NCBI GenBank assembly: GCA_902775605.1
Contig: CACYNE010000001.1
Location: forward strand, 96,881 to 160,880
Origin: an uncultured Prevotellaceae bacterium
GTDB lineage: Bacteria > Bacteroidota > Bacteroidia > Bacteroidales > Bacteroidaceae
Length of the DNA: 64,000 nt
Direction: 5' to 3'
In this document: positions 40,101-46,988 of the stretch, piece after piece
How the letters are laid out: each line of letters begins with the position of its first letter
Position numbering within the stretch: position 1 is the first letter of the stretch
Translations under genes and position numbers: made by a program
Notes under the pieces: generated by a model
Told to the model about the DNA's origin: nothing
Databases searched by the model: none
What the model saw: only the letters and a program-made list of their open reading frames with translations

Positions 40101-41648
40101 GGGATTGTTAGAGGTATTCTTCAGCGACTTCACAAAGAGGCACTTATTGGTTTGTGTGACGTCGGTAGAGAACTCACCCACCTGATAGGTCTGTCCACCA
40201 TAGGTATATTCAAAGGCTACGGCCAGCACCTGGTCGGTCTGCAGGCCTGTCTTCAGTGTCACATAACCCAAAGCGGTGTTCAAGGTATATTCGCTCGATG
40301 AGAGCAGACGGGCCGATGCCAGTTTCTCGTAGTCCACACCTCCCACCAGTTTGTTGCCATAGCTCTCCAGATAGACTGCCACCTGATCGATGCTTCGCGA
40401 GGCGGAGTCGATATTCTGTACCAGTGTGGAATAGATATCGTTGGCCTGGTTGCTGGGCACATTCATTCCTAACGTATGCCAGTTGGGGTTCTGGATATAG
40501 CTATTCTCACCCAGTTCACTGAAAGCCACGAGGTTTCGGGAGTTTGATGTGGTACCTGTCTTATTTGTCACCCAGATTTCCACACGGTTAATCTTGACGC
40601 CTGTAGTCAGGTTGGGCAGGGTACTCATAGCCTTGTCATAGGTCTGACGGAAGAAATGACTCAGGAAGAAGTGGCGATTCTCCTCATAGTCGGCAACATC
40701 TATCTCATAAGGAGTGGTCTGTGTGCCTCCACGTGATGATACGCTCTTTGAGGTGGATTCCTTCTGTGAGAAGACGGTCTGCAGTTTCAACTTGCCAAAC
40801 TGCAAGTCGGTACGGATACCGAACAGGGCTGAAGAGCCGTGTACCAGGGAGTTGTTAGAGGGGAATGTCACATTACCAGCCTCAACCAGTTTGATAATCT
40901 CGTCTTCCTTTCCTTGGTATTTCAAATCCAGGTTCTTCTTATCAAACTCAAAGGTGGCGTCGGTGTTGTAATCGAGTGACATGTTCACCTTGTCACCCAC
41001 CTTACCCGTAACGTTCAGGTTCACCTTCTCATCGAAGTCAAAAGAGGTGGTCTTACGATTACGGATGGGCAGTGAGGGATTCTCTATATTCTTCAGCGTG
41101 GCTCCCAGTTTCAGTTCGGCAGAGCCTCGCGTGCTGACACGCACACCACCAGGACCGAAGATTTTCTCGGCAGGTCCCAGGTCGAAGTGCATATCGGAGA
41201 AGTCGAACTTCTCCTTGCCCTTGGTCTTGGCATTCTCGGCATCCTTGCTACGGAAGAACAACTGACGAGCCCTGCGCTCACTCCAACGCATATACTCCTC
41301 TGGGGTCATCATAATGGGGGCGTTCAGGTAACTGTCGCCCATCTTCGAACCAATAAAATAAAGGTTCAGGGAATCGTTGTACTCCACCTGCTGCTTCACA
41401 TTATCAGGCATACGCAGGTCTAATGCCGACGTATCAAGGTCGGCAGTCAATACGGGCGCCGTACGCTGAATCTTCCAACGGGAATGCAGAAGCGAGTCGG
41501 GGATGGTTTCATCCTCAACTGCCATACCCTTTGGCTGCGCCTTCGGTACTGGTTTATTCTGTTTATCTTCATCGTCACCTTGCGGAACCTGGGCTATCGC
41601 CACCCCAGCCATCAGCACGATGAGCAAAAAATATATTAGTCGTTTCAA
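34143..41648 (-). CDS. sprA: Cell surface protein SprA (T9SS translocon)
   Basis: Giant outer-membrane beta-barrel that forms the T9SS translocation pore (Sov in Porphyromonas). A signal peptide (MKRLIYFLLIVLMAGVAIAQ) is followed by a 2480-residue chain rich in amphipathic beta strands. SprA-type features are visible: APIMMTPEEYMRWSERRARQ near residue 115, the EKIFGPGGVRVSTRGSAELK region near 163, VKINRVEIWVTNKTG, and YAGLSKLTWMQGVFKSFNINH near the C-terminus. A Lys/Asn-rich low-complexity loop lies near residue 1925. Length is normal for the family. The upstream neighbour is ruvA (85 nt away), and mutY follows after an all-heptamer junction. Confidence 0.96.
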   Translation of the reverse strand: MKRLIYFLLIVLMAGVAIAQVPQGDDEDKQNKPVPKAQPKGMAVEDETIPDSLLHSRWKIQRTAPVLTADLDTSALDLRMPDNVKQQVEYNDSLNLYFIGSKMGDSYLNAPIMMTPEEYMRWSERRARQLFFRSKDAENAKTKGKEKFDFSDMHFDLGPAEKIFGPGGVRVSTRGSAELKLGATLKNIENPSLPIRNRKTTSFDFDEKVNLNVTGKVGDKVNMSLDYNTDATFEFDKKNLDLKYQGKEDEIIKLVEAGNVTFPSNNSLVHGSSALFGIRTDLQFGKLKLQTVFSQKESTSKSVSSRGGTQTTPYEIDVADYEENRHFFLSHFFRQTYDKAMSTLPNLTTGVKINRVEIWVTNKTGTTSNSRNLVAFSELGENSYIQNPNWHTLGMNVPSNQANDIYSTLVQNIDSASRSIDQVAVYLESYGNKLVGGVDYEKLASARLLSSSEYTLNTALGYVTLKTGLQTDQVLAVAFEYTYGGQTYQVGEFSTDVTQTNKCLFVKSLKNTSNNPEQANWRLMMKNVYYLASTVEKEKFRMDIKYQSDTTGTYLSYLPEEQLKQTTLLKVMGLDRLDANMKPHANGQFDFVSGYTVTNGRVFLPAAEPFGSYLRNYLESKGLGHLADKYCFDQLYDSTQTIAKQNAEKDKFILTGQFKGSSANVISLGGGSIPPPRKGEESTVVVTAGGAILKEGTDYTVDYSAGEVTILNQSIIDAGTNVNVSLEDNTNYGMQRKTMLGLNWEYDFSKNFTLGGTLMHLTEQPMVTKVNMGDEPLNNTIWGLSVNWKQESQWLTNMLDRLPLLHVTQPSRLTFTGEFAHLITRNASGTQDNASYIDDFENTKDLRDVSDPKAWVLCSVPSMFANYNDKSTVKSGYDRALLAWYNVDPIFTRRSSSLTPSHIKNDLEQLSNHYVREVYVRELYPNRDQSNYNGAVSTLPILDLAYYPQERGPYNLTLDYNSNGTLRNPKQKWGGMMRRLETTDFEQANIEYVEFWLLDPFIYTRKEGTTAKHSGDLYINLGEVSEDVLRDGKKFYESGMPVDGTSSFEETQWGRIPVQATQTYAFATTSGSREKQDVGLNGLTDDEEKQYGAYADWLNSVSTVVSNDSLLEAWRQDPAGDDYHYFRGTDFDAQQTSILQRYKRINNPQGNSPSNDNQTEGYDTSYKTGPDVEDINQDYTLNEYERYYQYHIPINDDELQAYNRGNKSESSHIVDHRDYTAKLRNGDTITVRWYQYRIPLAEFDDKIGSISGFTSIRYMRMFLTNFEEPIVLRFGSLDLVRGEWRQYKQNLMTSAGAETGLLEMSAVNVEENTDRQPVAYVLPPGITRMTDPNQPQLTESNEQALCLTVKNLSQNESKAVYKNQNLNLRQYKRLQMFVHANHLVPNNTQLEDNQLAVFIRLGSDYKNNYYEYLIPLKLTPQGNYRWNVPSDRPLVWPEENMLDIDMSVFTALKKSRNKARAQGLANFNVVYSEYDPDKPNNKVSIVGNPSLAEVKTMVIGVRNLSSTMKSGEVWVNELRLRESNNEGGWAASGALNLQLSDFGSVNMSGRYITDGFGGLEESILQRSTDTQKQYAVTANLELGKLFPDKAKVSAPLYYSYSKEIISPKYNPLDTDMDLDDALESAVDKRERDSIESIAVTKHTSRNFSLSNVRVDIKSKLHPLPIDPANFSFSYSHAHRNTTGQTTVYENDDQWRGSLNYSYSPVYKTWEPFKNSKSKSKWMQFPKAIGFNYLPQNISFNSELTRNYYELQERDLENTENPSLPLTFSQQFLWNRDFQLRWDLTKNLHMNFQSATHAEVEEPYTPVNKDLYPDRYTAWKDSVWTSIKHWGTPLDYQQSFSASYQVPIDKLPIFDWVKTDASYNATYSWLRGTDLDDGTSLGNTISNNRNLNINGTINMETLYNHIPFLKKTNERFKKAISNNNNKKTAKKPAANSKDSKDKGLEKEAKELPKNKNTFQKEITLVPDTQLVVQHSKKTKRLMVSARNKDGRVVPVKWKVVDENNIKVYGADSLQLKLSITPKEPLDKQWWYNPAQQAARLLMMLRNVSVSYRNQYAMTLPGFMPNVGDAFGQSNSSIMAPGLGFAFGLTGDGYIETARKNGWLLNNESVATPATSSATEDLQIRATLEPMRDLKIDLNASRTVNKARSVQFMYEGSPTTYSGSFNMTTISIRSALEGMGDANNGYSSKSFDEFCGKVAAFRDRVQAQYPAGSGANPVDPYSADVLIPAFLDTYTMGAGGSLDIFPAITRLLPNWTIRYAGLSKLTWMQGVFKSFNINHSYKSIYSVGSYASYSSWMEYMGDLGYVKAADGSLTPSSCYNISTVSINEQFSPLLGVDMTFNNNMTCKVEYRTTRTLNLSMTSVQINESNSKDWVIGMGYKISDFNLFGSGSSRKVKGGKKNNNDNDKQQTTKKKGVNHDLNTRVDVSFRKQAAITRDIASGVSSASSGNSALKITFAADYTLSRMLTLSAYYDRQTNTPLLSSSSYPTTTQDFGISMKFSLTR

Positions 41649-41687
41649 AACTTATTCTATAGAACTTCATTCCTTATAACGCAAAAT

Positions 41688-41712
41688 AGGCGCAGATATT
41701 GTATCCGCGCCT
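41688..41712 (-). terminator. Hairpin between ruvA and sprA
   Basis: An 11-nt stem AGGCGCGGATA / TATCTGCGCCT with one mismatch and a 3-nt loop (minus strand) is followed by ATTTTG on the minus side and by GTTTTTTA on the plus side. It may end or attenuate ruvA transcription before sprA. Confidence 0.45.
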
Positions 41713-41733
41713 GTTTTTTACATGATATATACC

Positions 41734-42336
41734 TCATTTTATTTGCTTTAAGGCCAGTTTGACTACTTGTTCTACGGGTAGCGTGGGTTGCTCCTGCAAA
41801 ATTTGGACAACGACTTTCTGAGTGGGAGCAGGTGCAAAACCCAGCATGGTAAGGGCTGCAACAGCCTCATCGCGCACAGCATTATTAATTGGTGCTGCCA
41901 CACTGCCACCAACGGGAATCTCGTCAGTGATACCCAGAGCCACAATCTTGTCACGCAGGTCAACGATGATACGCTGGGCCGTCATCTTGCCTATACCCTT
42001 TATACTCTGGATAAGTTTGGCATTGCCTGTGGAAATGGCAGAGCAAAGCTCCGAGACACTCATACCCGAGAGCATCATGCGAGCCGTGTTGGCTCCTACC
42101 CCACTAACGGTAATCAGCAACAGGAACATCTCGCGCTCCTTCTTATTACAGAAGCCATAGAGCACATGGGCATCCTCACGAATGGCTTCATAGACATAAA
42201 GACGTACTTCCTTCTTACCCTGAATGGCACTGAAGGTATTGAGTGATATATTCAACCCATAACCCACACCAGCTGCCTCAATGGTGGCTAAAGCGGGGGT
42301 TAACTCGGTCAATTCTCCCTTGATGTATTCTATCAT
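41734..42336 (-). CDS. ruvA: Holliday junction branch migration protein RuvA
   Basis: Forms a tetramer that binds Holliday junctions and loads the RuvB motor. The N-terminal OB-fold ([20 protein letters not shown]), two helix-hairpin-helix motifs ([15 protein letters not shown] near residue 78 and [20 protein letters not shown] near 112) and the C-terminal UBA-like domain III ([19 protein letters not shown]) are all seen. The ATG at 42336 is chosen; the extra three codons upstream would start with TTG. Length is 200 residues. It lies upstream of sprA, a common pairing in Bacteroidetes. Confidence 0.95.
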   Translation of the reverse strand: MIEYIKGELTELTPALATIEAAGVGYGLNISLNTFSAIQGKKEVRLYVYEAIREDAHVLYGFCNKKEREMFLLLITVSGVGANTARMMLSGMSVSELCSAISTGNAKLIQSIKGIGKMTAQRIIVDLRDKIVALGITDEIPVGGSVAAPINNAVRDEAVAALTMLGFAPAPTQKVVVQILQEQPTLPVEQVVKLALKQIK

Positions 42337-42485
42337 AACTTTCAATTTTGTATATATACATCTATTTAAACGCAGAAGTCTTACGATTTATTGTATTTGA
42401 TGGGTACAAACTTGCAAATTATCACAAAATGACAGTTTTTAGATTATTTATAAGTCAGATAGTAACAATATTCACATAAAAGCAG

Positions 42486-42493
42486 TACTTTTG
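42486..42493 (+). promoter_or_regulatory. Promoter -7 element for ddh
   Basis: TACTTTTG (TAnnTTTG) lies about 42 nt upstream of the ddh ATG. No clear -33 element was found. Confidence 0.55.
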
Positions 42494-42534
42494 CAACCGC
42501 AAATTCAAAATGGGACAACAAAATTCATAATAAG

Positions 42535-43434
42535 ATGAAGAAAATAAGAGCAGCCGTAGTGGGTTACGGCAACATTGGCAAGTATGCACTCGAGGCACTG
42601 GAGGCAGCGCCTGACTTTGAAGTAGCAGGTATCGTACGTCGTAATGGCGCTGAGAACAAACCTGCAGAACTGGCACAGTATGACGTGGTGAAGGATATCC
42701 GCGAGTTGAAGGATGTCGATGTGGCTATCCTGGCAACACCTACCCGTTCGTGCGAGGAATATGCTAAGCAGATTCTACCCTTGGGCATCAACACTGTCGA
42801 TTCTTTCGATATCCACGGACTCATTCGCGACTATCGTCGCACACTGATGGATCTGAACAAGAAGACCAATACCGTCAGTGTTATCGCTGCCGGATGGGAT
42901 CCAGGTTCTGACTCTATCGTACGTACCCTGATGCAGAGCTTGACTCCTAAAGGCCTCTCTTATACAAACTTCGGTCCTGGCATGTCAATGGGCCACAGCG
43001 TATGCGTACGCTCTAAGGAGGGTGTGAAGAACGCACTTTCTATGACCATCCCCTTGGGTGAGGGCATCCACCGCCGCATGGTATATGTAGAGTTGGAAGA
43101 GGGTGCTAAGCTGGAAGAGGTTACCAAGGCTATCAAGGCTGACCCCTACTTTGCCAGCGACGAGACTCACGTATTCCAGGTGGAGAGCGTTGATGACGTA
43201 CGCGACATGGGTCACGGCGTAAACTTGGTACGCAAGGGTGTCAGCGGAAAGACACAGAACCAGCGTCTGGAGTTCAACATGAGTATCAACAACCCCGCAC
43301 TTACCGGTCAGGTGCTGGTCAACGTAGCTCGTGCCTCTATGCGTCTGCAGCCAGGTTGCTATACAATGATTGAGATTCCTGTCATCGACATGCTGCCTGG
43401 TGACCGCGAGGACCTGATCAGTCACTTGGTATAA
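42535..43434 (+). CDS. ddh: meso-Diaminopimelate dehydrogenase
   Basis: NADPH-dependent enzyme making meso-diaminopimelate in one step from tetrahydrodipicolinate, for peptidoglycan and lysine. The Rossmann start RAAVVGYGNIGKYALEAL, then ILATPTRSCEEYA, DSFDIH, AAGWDPGSDSIVRT and FGPGMSMGHSV match the Ddh family; the C-terminus includes NPALTGQVLVNVARASMR. Length is 299 residues. It is monocistronic, with its own promoter. The trp promoter starts about 40 nt after its stop, and I saw no strong hairpin between them. Confidence 0.95.
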   Translation: MKKIRAAVVGYGNIGKYALEALEAAPDFEVAGIVRRNGAENKPAELAQYDVVKDIRELKDVDVAILATPTRSCEEYAKQILPLGINTVDSFDIHGLIRDYRRTLMDLNKKTNTVSVIAAGWDPGSDSIVRTLMQSLTPKGLSYTNFGPGMSMGHSVCVRSKEGVKNALSMTIPLGEGIHRRMVYVELEEGAKLEEVTKAIKADPYFASDETHVFQVESVDDVRDMGHGVNLVRKGVSGKTQNQRLEFNMSINNPALTGQVLVNVARASMRLQPGCYTMIEIPVIDMLPGDREDLISHLV

Positions 43435-43474
43435 GCAGAAAATACATACAAAAAGAAAAATATTTGCTCAAAAA

Positions 43475-43506
43475 TTTGGCAGATTGAAAGAAAATAACTA
43501 CTTTTG
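43475..43506 (+). promoter_or_regulatory. Promoter of the trp operon
   Basis: TTTG (43475-43478), 20 nt, then TACTTTTG (43499-43506), a full consensus match. The leader to trpB is about 195 nt and contains the trpL peptide and a strong hairpin. Confidence 0.78.
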
Positions 43507-43534
43507 CTGCCGATTTAACAAAATAAGCGTAAAA

Positions 43535-43594
43535 ATGACAATGAATGCAAACAACTATTGGTGGTGGCGTAGCTCAAGATTCCAAAGATCGTGA
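43535..43594 (+). CDS. trpL: trp operon leader peptide with three consecutive Trp codons
   Basis: An ATG at 43535 opens a 19-codon frame, MTMNANNYWWWRSSRFQRS, ending with TGA at 43592-43594. Three consecutive TGG codons (43559-43567), directly followed by an Arg codon, are improbable by chance in so short a frame placed between the trp promoter and trpB. It is the pattern of ribosome-mediated attenuation, where stalling on Trp codons shifts the leader RNA fold. A second in-frame ATG (43541) could also start it. A 13-14 bp hairpin lies 43 nt downstream. The regulatory role is inference from the layout. Confidence 0.8.
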   Translation: MTMNANNYWWWRSSRFQRS

Positions 43595-43637
43595 GAAGAT
43601 AGCCGCGTACCTATAGCATTTGCATAAGGATACAAGA

Positions 43638-43671
43638 TGAGGGGCCTGTCGTTCTTGCGACAGGCCCCTCA
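43638..43671 (+). promoter_or_regulatory. Attenuator-like hairpin of the trp leader
   Basis: GAGGGGCCTGTCG / CGACAGGCCCCTC is a perfect 13-bp stem (14 with a flanking T-A) with loop TTCTTG, 38 nt before trpB. No run of T follows (the sequence is CAAAAGTTAAT), so it is not a textbook intrinsic terminator; it may be factor-assisted, a pause hairpin or act on translation. Confidence 0.6.
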
Positions 43672-43708
43672 AAAGTTAATAAGTATCATCACGAAAACAA
43701 AAAATAAT

Positions 43709-44914
43709 ATGAGTAAGTATCAAGTTGACGAGAAAGGTTTTTATGGAGAGTTTGGCGGAGCCTACGTTCCTGAGATTCTGTATAAGTGCGTAAAGGACTT
43801 GCAGGAGGCTTATCTGCCCATCATCGAGAGCGAGGAATTCAAACAGGAATACCACGCATTGCTGAAAGACTATGTGGGTCGTCCGTCACCCCTTTACTAC
43901 GCTAAGCGCATGAGTGAACAGTATGGCTGTCAGCTCTACCTGAAGCGCGAGGACCTGAACCACACCGGTGCCCACAAGATTAACAACACCATCGGACAGA
44001 TTCTGTTGGCAAAGAAAATGGGTAAGACCCGTATCATTGCCGAGACAGGTGCCGGACAGCATGGCGTGGCAACAGCAACAGTATGTGCCCTGATGAACAT
44101 GAAGTGTGAGGTGTTTATGGGTGCTACCGATGTGGAGCGCCAGCACACTAATGTAGAACGCATGAAGATGCTGGGTGCCGAGGTGCATCCCGTCCGTACT
44201 GGCAACATGACGCTGAGTGATGCCTGCTCAGAGGCTATCCGCGACTGGTGCTGTCATCCCGCTGATACTTTCTATATTGTTGGCTCTACCATGGGGCCGC
44301 ATCCCTACCCCGACCTGGTGGCTCGCATGCAGAGCGTCATCAGCGAGGAAATCAAATGGCAGTTGGAAGAAAAGATTGGTCGCGACTACCCCGACTATCT
44401 GATTGCCTGCATCGGTGGTGGCTCGAATGCCGCTGGCACCATCTTCCACTATATGGATGATGAGCGCGTAAAGATTGTTCTGGCAGAAGCTGGTGGTCAT
44501 GGATGGCAGACCGACTACACTGCTGCCACCATTCACAAAGGAACAACTGGCATCCTGCATGGTGCCAAGATGCTGGTGATGCAAGATGAGGATGGCCAGA
44601 TTCAGGAGGCCTTTACAATCTCGGCTGGCTTGGACTATCCTGGTGTTGGTCCCATGCACTGCAATATGGCAAAGAAAGGCCGCACGCAGGTATTGAGCAT
44701 CAATGACGACGAGGCCATCTATGGTGGCTACGAGCTGACTCGCATGGAGGGTATCATCCCTGCCATCGAGAGTGCACACGCTATCGCTGCCCTGAAGAAG
44801 ATGTCGTTCAAAAAGGACGATGTGGTGGTGCTGACTGTCAGTGGTCGTGGCGACAAGGATGTAGAGACCTATTTAAAGAACAAAGAAATGGCTAAGGAAT
44901 ACGGAGAGTTCTAG
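43709..44914 (+). CDS. trpB: Tryptophan synthase beta chain
   Basis: PLP enzyme joining indole (channelled from TrpA) and serine to form tryptophan. It begins MSKYQVDEKGFYGEFGGAYV at 43709; an in-frame start upstream lies inside the attenuator hairpin and is rejected. Seen are the PLP lysine segment LNHTGAHKINNTIGQ (around residue 93), AETGAGQHGVATAT, the phosphate-binding GGGSNAAGTIF and SGRGDKDVETY. Length is 401 residues. It is the first gene of trpBEGDCFA, an order that separates it from trpA at the other end. Confidence 0.97.
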   Translation: MSKYQVDEKGFYGEFGGAYVPEILYKCVKDLQEAYLPIIESEEFKQEYHALLKDYVGRPSPLYYAKRMSEQYGCQLYLKREDLNHTGAHKINNTIGQILLAKKMGKTRIIAETGAGQHGVATATVCALMNMKCEVFMGATDVERQHTNVERMKMLGAEVHPVRTGNMTLSDACSEAIRDWCCHPADTFYIVGSTMGPHPYPDLVARMQSVISEEIKWQLEEKIGRDYPDYLIACIGGGSNAAGTIFHYMDDERVKIVLAEAGGHGWQTDYTAATIHKGTTGILHGAKMLVMQDEDGQIQEAFTISAGLDYPGVGPMHCNMAKKGRTQVLSINDDEAIYGGYELTRMEGIIPAIESAHAIAALKKMSFKKDDVVVLTVSGRGDKDVETYLKNKEMAKEYGEF

Positions 44915-44940
44915 TTAAGAGTTAAGAATTAAGAGTTAAG
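44913..44940 (+). repeat. Heptamer tandem repeat between trpB and trpE (4 x 7 nt)
   Basis: AGTTAAG, AGTTAAG, AATTAAG, AGTTAAG begin in the trpB stop codon and end 5 nt before the trpE ATG. Confidence 0.92.
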
Positions 44941-44945
44941 AAAAT

Positions 44946-46337
44946 ATGAAGTCTTTTAAATATACAACGACGAGCCGAACCATTCTGGCAGATTTGTATA
45001 CGCCAGTGGGTGTGTACATGCGACTGCGCGACCTCTTTCCACAGAGCGCGCTGATGGAGAGTTCAGACTATCATGACTCGAACAACTCTCGCTCGTTTAT
45101 CGGCATCAATCCCATGGCGAGTGTGGCTATCGGTCACGGCATGGCTACCATCACCTATCCCGATGGCAGCACCTTCCAGCATGAAGTGAACAAGGAGTAC
45201 CGTTCTGACAAGGCTATCCACCAACTCATCGATTGCATTGAGGTGACAGGAGAACATGCCAATATCTGCGGACTGTTTGGATATACCTCGTTCAATGCCG
45301 TACGCTATTTCGAAGACATCAACGTCAAGGACGAGACACAGGCCAAGAACGATGCACCCGATTTGCTCTATATATTATATAAGGTGGTGATTGTGTTCGA
45401 CCACTTTAATAATACGCTGACAATCATCTCTCTTGATGGTGCTGCTGAGCTGGACAAGGTTCTGAAGGCAATGAACAAGGCCAACGTAAAGGCCTACGAT
45501 TTCCATCCTGTAGGCGATACGACATCACCTCTGACAGACGAGGAGCACAAAGCAAATATCCGCAAGGGCATCCAGCATTGTCTGCGTGGCGATGTGTTCC
45601 AGATTGTACTGTCACGCCGCTTCATCCAGAAATATGAGGGCGACGACTTCAAGCTGTATCGCGCCCTGCGCAGCATCAACCCCTCACCCTATCTGTTCTA
45701 CTTCGACTTCGGTGGTTTCCGCATCTTCGGTTCTTCGCCTGAGACGCATTGCCGCATAGAGGGTCGCAAGGCTTACATCGACCCCATCGCAGGTACAACA
45801 AAGCGTACGGGTGATGCTGAGGCAGACCGTCGCGGAGCAGAATACCTGCGCAACGACCCCAAGGAAAATGCGGAACACGTGATGCTGGTGGACTTGGCAC
45901 GAAACGATCTCTCACGCAACTGTCACGGGGTGAAGGTTGATTTCTATAAGGATCTGCAGTATTACTCGCATGTGATTCACCTCGTGAGTCGTGTCTCAGG
46001 TGAACTTGACAATGGTGCCGACCCTATCGAGGCATTCATAGACACCTTCCCTGCCGGCACACTTTCGGGTGCTCCAAAGGTTCGCGCCATGCAGCTTATC
46101 TCTGACTACGAGCCACACAACCGTGGAGCCTACGGTGGTTGCATCGGCTATATTGGTCTCGACGGTTCATTGAACCAAGCCATCACCATCCGCACATTTG
46201 TCTCTCGCAATGGAGAACTGTGGTTCCAGGCTGGTGGCGGCATCGTGGCTAAGAGCGATGAGGAGTACGAACTCCAGGAAGTGAACAATAAACTCGGTGC
46301 TTTAAGACGTGCCATTCTGATGGCCGAAAACATGTAA
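44946..46337 (+). CDS. trpE: Anthranilate synthase component I
   Basis: Converts chorismate and ammonia (supplied by TrpG) to anthranilate, the committed step to tryptophan. The N-terminal regulatory region carries ALMESSDYHDSNNSRSFIG, where LMES corresponds to the tryptophan-feedback LLES motif. The chorismate-binding core includes DVFQIVLSRRF, PSPYLFYFDF, GSSPETHCRIEGR, PIAGTTKRT, DLARNDLSRNC and the signature GAPKVRAMQLI near residue 375. Length is 463 residues. It starts 31 nt after trpB across heptamer repeats and is 21 nt before trpG. Confidence 0.97.
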   Translation: MKSFKYTTTSRTILADLYTPVGVYMRLRDLFPQSALMESSDYHDSNNSRSFIGINPMASVAIGHGMATITYPDGSTFQHEVNKEYRSDKAIHQLIDCIEVTGEHANICGLFGYTSFNAVRYFEDINVKDETQAKNDAPDLLYILYKVVIVFDHFNNTLTIISLDGAAELDKVLKAMNKANVKAYDFHPVGDTTSPLTDEEHKANIRKGIQHCLRGDVFQIVLSRRFIQKYEGDDFKLYRALRSINPSPYLFYFDFGGFRIFGSSPETHCRIEGRKAYIDPIAGTTKRTGDAEADRRGAEYLRNDPKENAEHVMLVDLARNDLSRNCHGVKVDFYKDLQYYSHVIHLVSRVSGELDNGADPIEAFIDTFPAGTLSGAPKVRAMQLISDYEPHNRGAYGGCIGYIGLDGSLNQAITIRTFVSRNGELWFQAGGGIVAKSDEEYELQEVNNKLGALRRAILMAENM

Positions 46338-46358
46338 CCCAACCCCATTAGATTCATC

Positions 46359-46922
46359 ATGAAAATAGTCATCATAGATAATTACGACTCGTTTACATAT
46401 AATCTGAGTCATTTGGTAAAAGAACTGGGCGCAGAGGTCACCGTGCTACGTAACGACCAGTTCGAACTGTCACAGTTGGAGGAATACAGCAAAATCATTC
46501 TTTCGCCAGGTCCTGGCATCCCCTCTGAGGCGGGGCTGCTGCTTGACGTCATCAAGGCTTATGCTGACAAGAAACCTATCCTTGGCGTATGCTTAGGGCA
46601 TCAGGCCATCGGCGAGGCCTTTGGTGCAAAGTTGGAGAACCTCAGCGATGTCTTCCACGGCGTGGCAACACCTTGTCACATCATTAGCGACGATCCTCTT
46701 TTCAGCGGTATCGAACGCGACATCACCATTGGCCGTTACCACTCGTGGGTGGTTTCGAAGGACGGTCTCCCCGACTGTCTGGAGGTGACTGCCGTCAGCG
46801 ACGAGGGACAGATTATGGCTCTGAAACACAAGACGCTTAACGTCCGCGGCATCCAGTTCCACCCTGAGAGTGTGCTCACCCCCGATGGCAAGAAGATGCT
46901 GCAGAATTGGATGTTCCTTTAG
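46359..46922 (+). CDS. trpG: Anthranilate synthase component II (glutamine amidotransferase)
   Basis: Class I glutamine amidotransferase supplying ammonia to TrpE. It begins MKIVIIDNYDSFTYNLSHLV, and the nucleophile elbow GVCLGHQAIGEAFG (Cys around residue 78), SPGPGIP and the His-Glu pair in GIQFHPESVLTP are complete. Length is 187 residues, so it is an unfused subunit, not a TrpGD fusion. The spacer to trpD (46923-46988) contains octamer repeats and an A-rich stretch. Confidence 0.96.
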   Translation: MKIVIIDNYDSFTYNLSHLVKELGAEVTVLRNDQFELSQLEEYSKIILSPGPGIPSEAGLLLDVIKAYADKKPILGVCLGHQAIGEAFGAKLENLSDVFHGVATPCHIISDDPLFSGIERDITIGRYHSWVVSKDGLPDCLEVTAVSDEGQIMALKHKTLNVRGIQFHPESVLTPDGKKMLQNWMFL

Positions 46923-46925
46923 CAT

Positions 46926-46957
46926 CGTCATAACGAGATAACGTCATAACGACAATA
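46926..46957 (+). repeat. Octamer repeat between trpG and trpD (4 x 8 nt)
   Basis: Units CGTCATAA, CGAGATAA, CGTCATAA, CGACAATA stand in 8-nt register right after the trpG stop. Confidence 0.7.
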
Positions 46958-46988
46958 ATAACAACAGAACAAACAAAACACAAAAAAT

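Noticed and set aside
41688-41720. Plus-strand terminator with T6 between sprA and ruvA
   Set aside because: No plus-strand gene lies upstream; only the minus-strand use is kept, at low confidence.
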